Shown here piece by piece: positions 60,001 to 64,000 of a DNA stretch of 64,000 nucleotides. Source of the stretch: Phoronis australis (taxonomy: Eukaryota; Phoronida; Phoronidae); NCBI GenBank assembly GCA_002633005.1, contig NMRA01000450.1:226876-290875 (forward strand), written 5' to 3'. The position numbers and the translations under genes are program-made. Position 1 is the first letter of the stretch. Every line of letters begins with the position of its first letter. The notes beneath the pieces are model-generated. The model was not told the origin of the DNA and did not search any database. It saw nothing but the letters and a program-made list of their open reading frames with translations.

Positions 60001-62231
60001 TGCCTTGGAACAGTGCTGTTGCGAACAATCTTTAATAGTATTTTTGATGATTGGGAGATTGCTGCCCGAAGTCAGGTTTTTCAAGCAAATGCTTAGTATT
60101 GAGACTAAAACCTCTTCAAGAGATATTTGGCAGCGATTTGTTTATGATTTTGAAGTTTGCTAGAATAAATCAACAAGACAAGTAGATATATGTGGCAAGT
60201 GTCATTTATTTCCAATTTCAGAAAAAGTTCGTGAAATACTAAAATGAGTTATTCAAAAATCCGCAATTTGTTTAGTCTCGCAGTGTTCAAGAAGCCAAAT
60301 TTATGTGGTTTGTTTTCCAAACTTGCCCAAATTTAGTCAAGTTAATAGTATGTCATCTTTTTGAGATTTTTTGAATTTCCTCGCTCCCTATGAACTGTTG
60401 TCTGATTAGCTTGAAAAGGATTGCTAATAAATAAATAGATTTTCACTGTCCCAAACAAGAGAATCTTTACCGTAATCATCCCAGTAAGAATTATTCAAGC
60501 TTGATATTGTATTATTTAGCCTGGACTATTTGACTTTAAACTATATAACGTTTATCCTTTCAGATGTCATTGCCCTCCCAATGCATTTGGTCCACTATGT
60601 AACCTCAATCAAGGTGCTTGCGTTTCTGGAAGCCGTGACTTGTGTGGTCATGGACTCTGTATACCAGATGGTTCGGTAGGTTTGACCAATAACAAGCTAG
60701 ATGTTTGTCATTGTGGGCTTGGGCTATTCAGAATTATAAGGGGTAATAAAACAATTATCTTCGCGAATAAGACTATGAACCCTTTGTTAAGCTGTGCATA
60801 GTTAGACAGTCTGTCTTGGACAGTTGTATGACTAAGAGCAGGGTTCACAAAGAACTACTTTCACTGACCTTGTATGTCAAATTCAAAAGTCTTGTCGTAT
60901 GTGATCTAGACACCCATGATTTAAGACAGTGCACAGAATTCTACACCACTATGCAAACTAGTTACCCCCTCTCAAGCCCAAAATGAACACCAGGAATGAA
61001 ATAGTGTGAATCCAGGCAAGTTTTACCCTTACGTACTTATTTGGTTCAAGCTGAATTTCACTCACTACCTGTTAATACACAGTCACCTCGGTTATCGTGA
61101 TTACAAACATAAAGTTGTCTAATGTTGTATAATTGTTGATCTACTTCAGAGTCGAGGCTTCACATGTCAGTGTGATGATGGCTGGACCCTGGACAGTGAA
61201 CAACGCTGTGAACAAGATGTGAACGAGTGCGCCAACACACAGAACCCACCTTGCTCTATTAATCCTCCTGTACTTTGCATCAACACTCCGGGCTCTTACG
61301 TGTGTGGGCCCTGCCCAAGTGGTGAGATCTGTTGCCTCTTTATTGGCCTCATGTTGAGTCATAATTCGAGTTTGAAAAGTCTACAGCCAAATGTTGATCT
61401 TTTTGTCTTATGACTTAGTCTGCTCCCAAGCAGGCCACGGATTTGTGTCTTTTGGCTTCACGTTGTACACACATTTTCTGACTCAAAGCTTTAGCTTGAT
61501 TTCATGAAGCAGGTTAAACCATCCGCAGACTGATTGTTAGACAAAAGATAAGGCAATAGACCTATCAAGAAACAGCATCCTGTTCAGTCTGGTAGGGAGA
61601 AAAATGTAATTTTGTTTTATTCGTGAGCTAAATCTGTACTTTTGTTCTGTGCTCGTTGCCTGATTCAAGATGTGTTCTATGACATGGTTATTAAAACCGT
61701 GATTTTCATTTCATTGCAGTTGTCTCTCTTGTTATATTAAAAGAGATTTCTCCATTTTCTTGTAATCTTCTTCAGGCTACTCTGGCCCTGGCTCACAGTG
61801 CTTTGATATCAACGAGTGCCTTGAGAACAATGGAGGCTGCTCAGTGGCTCCGCGGGTGACATGTATCAATACTCCTGGATCTCGCCAATGTGGTGCCTGC
61901 CCAGGAGGTACGACCCATTGACTGGAAAATCAGTGTCTCTTATAATAGTTTACTCCTGGAATATATACTTTGTCATCGTTGCAGCTTAAGTTAATGAGAA
62001 GTGAAAAGCTATCGTGCTCAAATTACTAGTCACAAAGTCTGTATCATTAACAAAGAATGTAACAATCAAGACTCGTATTCCTGTTGTTAACCTCAGTGTT
62101 GCTCAGTCTAAATTTTGTGAATTACGTTTTCTTAGGTTACCAGGGTGATGGTGTCACATGTACTTACGTTGGTTTGTGCCCAATCAACAACGGAGGCTGT
62201 CATCCATTGGCCACCTGCAGGGAAGTGCCAG
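38948..62231 (+). CDS. CUBN: Cubilin (CUBN), 5' part: signal peptide, stalk and EGF modules 1-6, 3'-partial, 13 exons
   Basis: Joined exons: 38948-39048, 40682-40811, 48767-48802, 49816-49908, 51821-51868, 52089-52175, 55074-55112, 57984-58085, 59302-59405, 60564-60675, 61150-61321, 61776-61907, 62136-62231. All junctions are GT-AG with consistent phases, giving 417 codons. Residues 1-20 are a signal peptide; RPKR at 23-26 is a furin-type site; 34-77 match the conserved cubilin N-terminus (QPR....G.L.F.TGS..NI.F); about 78-178 are a coiled-coil stalk; from 179 come EGF and calcium-binding EGF modules. Several stretches match human cubilin closely, for example GGCSVAP and GYQGDGV. Cubilin is a secreted, membrane-associated endocytic receptor that binds amnionless through its N-terminal region. 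The remaining EGF modules and CUB domains should lie to the right of the window. Confidence 0.95.
39049..40681. other. CUBN intron 1, 1.6 kb
   Basis: AT-rich, apparently unique sequence. No repeat or exon recognised. Confidence 0.6.
40682..40811 (+). CDS. CUBN: CUBN exon 2: conserved N-terminal segment
   Basis: After a split Gln codon it reads [20 protein letters not shown], closely resembling QPRM..ERGNLVFLTGSAQNI of human cubilin, then [12 protein letters not shown], matching the LNDEDLS region. This N-terminal region is used for amnionless binding and trimer assembly in the mammalian protein. Acceptor CTTGCAG, donor ACT/GTAAGT; phase 2 in, phase 0 out. Confidence 0.93.
41255..41614. mobile_element. 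MITE family 2, degenerate copy 3
   Basis: Left CATGTTCACGCTGCAAGATA then CCCTA and right TAGGGTAATTCATGGTGTGG then ATGGCAC show the family 2 inverted pattern. Internal sequence about a G/C-rich GCTCGCGCGAG palindrome. Confidence 0.55.
47334..47356. repeat. Poly-G tract with ambiguous base
   Basis: A G run interrupted by N at 47348. Confidence 0.95.
48767..48802 (+). CDS. CUBN: CUBN exon 3 (36 nt): stalk
   Basis: Twelve codons, [12 protein letters not shown], in phase 0-0, aligning with QKNKEDIIELK of human cubilin. Acceptor TACTTTCAG, donor AGG/GTAAGA. It lies 8 kb downstream of exon 2 across the largest intron in the window. Confidence 0.88.
49816..49908 (+). CDS. CUBN: CUBN exon 4 (93 nt): coiled-coil stalk
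   Basis: 31 codons starting [20 protein letters not shown] and ending [11 protein letters not shown]. Leucine/isoleucine heptad spacing (L-x-x-L-x-x-x-L-x-x-L) indicates a coiled coil, as in the human stalk (LNSKLVDLERKFQGLQQ). Acceptor GTTTCAG, donor AGG/GTATGT, phase 0-0. Confidence 0.92.
50705..50959. mobile_element. MITE family 1 copy
   Basis: Left TTACGGTAAATTCTCACC then AATTTCGGACAAAAATAATT; right CTGTGTCCTTAATTAGTGAC then ATTTTACCAT, its imperfect inverse. About 255 bp. Confidence 0.75.
51821..51868 (+). CDS. CUBN: CUBN exon 5 (48 nt): stalk
   Basis: Sixteen codons, [16 protein letters not shown], phase 0-0, acceptor GCGTTTAG and donor AGG/GTAAGG. The opening V-x-x-L-E-N is shared by exon 6 and, as V-R-I-L-E-S, by exon 7, suggesting the exons arose by duplication or share a heptad register. 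Confidence 0.85.
52089..52175 (+). CDS. CUBN: CUBN exon 6 (87 nt): proline-rich stalk insert
   Basis: 29 codons, phase 0-0, acceptor TATTCTAG and donor AGG/GTAGGA. It begins VVSLENR, then turns into [13 protein letters not shown] and ends with the Arg/Tyr-rich NFYRRAYRR. Proline runs would break the coiled coil; I know of no matching segment in the vertebrate protein. It could be an optional exon. The splice sites, phase and V-x-x-L-E-N start argue that it is real. Confidence 0.72.
52176..55073. other. CUBN intron 6, 2.9 kb
   Basis: Carries the higher-order minisatellite at 52350-52665. The remainder shows no recognisable element or exon. Confidence 0.6.
52350..52665. repeat. Higher-order minisatellite (24-bp subunits in an 87-bp unit)
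   Basis: ATGGTACATTTGGTAGACAT recurs every 24 bp in runs separated by ACTACCTGTGTAATC, which appears near 52391, 52478, 52565 and 52628 (intervals 87, 87, 63). 63 equals 87 minus one 24-bp subunit. Both periods are divisible by three, so long open frames exist on both strands. Confidence 0.93.
55074..55112 (+). CDS. CUBN: CUBN exon 7 (39 nt): stalk
   Basis: Thirteen codons, [13 protein letters not shown], with heptad hydrophobics; phase 0-0. Acceptor TTTTGTAG preceded by a long T tract; donor CAG/GTAAGA. Confidence 0.87.
55113..57983. other. CUBN intron 7, 2.9 kb
   Basis: A family 1 MITE remnant lies near 55752-55840 (TTCACTTGTCAGCTATGTTA). GGTCACATGACC recurs at 56653-56664. The minus strand is open for 164 codons (56673-57167), with no recognisable domain. 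Confidence 0.55.
57984..58085 (+). CDS. CUBN: CUBN exon 8: EGF module 1
   Basis: [20 protein letters not shown] then [12 protein letters not shown]. The C-x4-C-x5-C-x8-C-x1-C spacing is EGF-like; the sixth Cys (GPNC) is in the next exon. It aligns with VCSSNPCQNGGTC of human cubilin EGF1. Phase 0-0. Confidence 0.95.
58086..59301. other. CUBN intron 8, 1.2 kb
   Basis: A possible SINE-like stretch, GTGGCTCAGCAATTAAGCGC (58660-58679) with CGGTTGTACAATC downstream and a 12-A run near 58768-58780. Otherwise nothing recognised. Confidence 0.45.
59302..59405 (+). CDS. CUBN: CUBN exon 9: end of EGF1, calcium-binding EGF2
   Basis: GPNC completes EGF1; DVDEC is the calcium-binding EGF signature, followed by [15 protein letters not shown] and the hydroxylation-type NSPGSYT. 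Human cubilin has DVNECEIYSGTPLSCQNGGTC here. Acceptor GTTAAAG (weak pyrimidine tract), donor AC/GTTAGT, exit phase 2. Confidence 0.94.
59707..59979 (+). repeat. Direct repeat copy 1 (upstream of CUBN exon 10)
   Basis: Shares GGTAATAAAACAATTATC, GACTATGAACCCTTTGTTAA and AGAACTACTTTCACTGACCT, in order, with 60715-60985. Ends in CAAGCCCAAAATG in both copies. Confidence 0.9.
60564..60675 (+). CDS. CUBN: CUBN exon 10: end of EGF2, start of EGF3
   Basis: [12 protein letters not shown] ends EGF2 (human CHCPPETYGPQC); [15 protein letters not shown] begins EGF3 (human ARCVHGIC). Phase 2 in, 0 out. A direct repeat of about 270 bp flanks this exon on both sides. Confidence 0.93.
60715..60985 (+). repeat. 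Direct repeat copy 2 (downstream of CUBN exon 10)
   Basis: Partner of 59707-59979, offset about 1.0 kb in the same orientation; exon 10 lies between them. Could be a local duplication or two insertions of one element. Confidence 0.9.
61150..61321 (+). CDS. CUBN: CUBN exon 11: end of EGF3, calcium-binding EGF4
   Basis: [20 protein letters not shown] ends EGF3. [13 protein letters not shown] then [16 protein letters not shown] form EGF4, with the calcium-binding signature D-V-N-E-C and the C-x-x-C near the end typical of cubilin (CGACP). Acceptor TACTTCAG, donor G/GTGAGA, exit phase 1. Confidence 0.95.
61776..61907 (+). CDS. CUBN: CUBN exon 12: calcium-binding EGF5
   Basis: GYSGPGSQC, then [20 protein letters not shown] and [15 protein letters not shown], very close to human [20 protein letters not shown]. 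Phase 1-1. Acceptor CTTCTTCAG, donor GAG/GTACGA. Confidence 0.96.
62136..62231 (+). CDS. CUBN: CUBN exon 13: end of EGF5, start of EGF6 (last exon seen)
   Basis: GYQGDGVTC matches human [24 protein letters not shown] matches ICSVSNGGCHPDASC. Phase 1-1, donor AG/GTAAAC. The next expected segment (C-x-C-L-P-G-Y-x-G-N-G) was not found before 64,000. Confidence 0.95.
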
Positions 62232-62654
62232 GTAAACAAATCATGTTGGAAACCATCGCCATCTGTTAGGAAGAGGTTAATGTCAGTTAAAGAGACATGG
62301 GGTTTGAGTGCATTGGAAGTTACTTAACTGTGACATAATTTATTCATTTTCATGCTTCAGCGAAACAATTCGTGTTCAGATGGTCGTAAGTTTTACTGAG
62401 TATCCAAACGTGCATTGTAATAATTATAGAAAAGACTGTGGGAATTATATTGATAGATCATATAACCACTGCTTGAGCAGTAAATAAAGCCGCCATCTTG
62501 GATCACTTTTGCGAGCAAGATGCAACAGTACTGGGCCGCTTATAACTGCAACAGTGGTTAGAATTTGGAATCAAAAAAGCAAAGGCGTCACGTTTTACAG
62601 GTTATGAATTTTCATTTGCTAACAAGTGTGGGATGGTTTCTTGGTAGTATTTTT

Positions 62655-64000
62655 ATATGCCCACATCTTTATATGTGGGCACATTATGCTGTCATCACTC
62701 TCTCCGTCCGTTTGTCTGACGTCCGCCACTGTATCTCCAAAACCCCTTATGTATGTTCATGAAATTTTGCAGGTATGTTCCTATCATGGATGGGACGCCA
62801 TGAGCAAATTATCAGATGGATTCAACTACCGTTGTGCCCCTAGATTCAATTTTATTAGTTTTTTATGCTTGCCTCTGTATCTTTGATGTTCCTTAACAGA
62901 TTTTCACGATATGTGTCTGATAGGTATCTATTAGGAAGATGACGTCACCTTCACGTTTTGGAATGGACTTGATGCATTTTGCGTCACCCAGTGGCCGTTT
63001 TTACTCCGCTCCTGAATAGGCCAAACCACTGTAAGAGTGATTATAAAAATTGACATATATGTTGCTGCTGGAAAGAGGACTGCTGACAATGATTTTTGGA
63101 TGGCTCCGACTACAGTGGCTCCTCATATTGGCAGTTTTTTGCATCCATGGCTATATGTGCTAAACCTTCTGCAGGTTCTTTGTTAAATTTGGCGACTTTC
63201 GGACAGATCCCCTTAGTGGCAATTTTTTTCCTTTTCCTCTGTATCTTTGGAGTTCCTGAACGAATTTTTATGAAATTTGGCAAATAGATTTCTAGTTAAG
63301 AGGTGAGGACATCTTTTGGTTTTCAGACGGATTTGGTGTAGTGCACGCTACCTAGTGGCCATTTTATTATTTTTATTCTGTTTTTGGAGGCTGCCTTTCT
63401 GTCAGCCAAATCATGCTTAGGAAGATTATGAAAATTGACATATGTTCTTACTGGGAAGAGGATGGCTTATGAAGATTTTTGGACGGCGCTGACTCCTGTG
63501 ACGCAATTGTATTTGTATGAATATGACAAGGTATGACGATGATGTTGGGACGGATCCTACTTCTGCTGCGCCCCCTAGTGGCAATTTTATTTTTTTTGTT
63601 TTCCTCTGTATCTTTGTAGTTCCTTGATGGATTTTAATGAAATTTAGCAAATAGGTTTCTATTAATGAGGTGATGACACGTATGGATTTGACTTAGTGTT
63701 CGCCTCCTAGTGGTAGTTTTTTATTACGTTTAGTTCTAGCTCATTATTTTTTTGGGGTCCAACTCATCCAAACCACTCTAAGAATTGTTATGAAAATTTA
63801 CGTGTTCCTACTGGGAAGAGTATAGTTGACGATTTTTGGCCAGTTTTTGACTACTGTGGTGTTTTGACTACTGCGGATGCTTGCTTCACATGGGTGTGGA
63901 CTTGTCTCATGGTCTGCTAGAGGGCAGTAGTCACTGATCCCTCATAGACAACCAGATTATTTCATAACAATCTCTTATTGACTAAAGGCATTCAAGGGTC
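62655..64000 (-). mobile_element. Hairpin/CTCF-like-motif element, second copy, opposite orientation, runs off the window
   Basis: Starts with the hairpin CCCACATCTTTATATGTGGG then ATTATGCTGTCATC and CCGTCCG, the reverse complement of the right end of the 31328 element. CCTCTGTATCTTTG recurs at about 62872, 63237 and 63604, a 366-bp unit. Minus-strand CTCF-like motifs occur at 62981-62996, about 63207-63222, 63341-63361, 63565-63583 (GCGCCCCCTAGTGGCAA) and 63698-63716. Lies in CUBN intron 13. Confidence 0.8.

Noticed and set aside
62232-64000. Next cubilin exon within the window
   Set aside because: No C-x-C-L-P-G-Y-type EGF sequence found; the stretch is mostly repeat.

Overview
This is eukaryotic nuclear DNA from an invertebrate animal. 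It is about 40% GC by eye, with very short exons, kilobase introns, GT-AG splice sites and many small palindromic mobile elements and minisatellites. The two genes found belong to families typical of bilaterians. The repeat style (hairpin-ended elements, ACATGTAC-rich introns, tRNA-derived SINEs) fits a marine invertebrate such as an amphioxus, hemichordate or mollusc, but I cannot fix the species from the sequence alone. Almost every open frame longer than 60 codons is spurious. The real coding sequence is in exons mostly shorter than that.

Gene 1 (about 1-30,935, + strand) is the LASP / LIM-nebulette orthologue, an actin-binding cytoskeletal adaptor. The first half of the LIM domain lies upstream of the window. 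The rest is here: the second half of the LIM domain (5264-5358), two nebulin-like repeats (14495-14579, 17196-17370), a long linker split over six small exons (18271, 18571, 19637, 22978, 24728 and 27402), and one exon carrying the whole SH3 domain and the stop codon (29362-29541). A 3' UTR follows, with AATAAA at 30908. Five of the six linker exons, three of them microexons of 27, 42 and 36 nt, have phase 1 at both ends and can be skipped without changing frame.

The intergenic region (about 30,940-38,947) is a pile of transposable elements. A 400-bp-class MITE is split by a hairpin-ended element carrying tandem repeats, which is itself split by a 2.26-kb DNA transposon with a 5-bp target duplication. 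Next come a tRNA-derived SINE and the 3' end of a LINE. The tandem repeats carry a recurring motif (CCACTAGG.GGC) that closely resembles the CTCF core binding motif.

Gene 2 (38,948 to beyond the right edge, + strand) is the 5' part of cubilin (CUBN), the multiligand endocytic receptor that works with amnionless. Visible are the signal peptide, a furin-type site, the conserved N-terminal segment, a coiled-coil stalk spread over several tiny phase-0 exons (one proline-rich) and five and a half EGF modules. That is 417 codons in 13 exons. The remaining EGF modules and the CUB array lie beyond position 64,000. A second copy of the hairpin/CTCF-like-motif element, in opposite orientation, begins at about 62,655.
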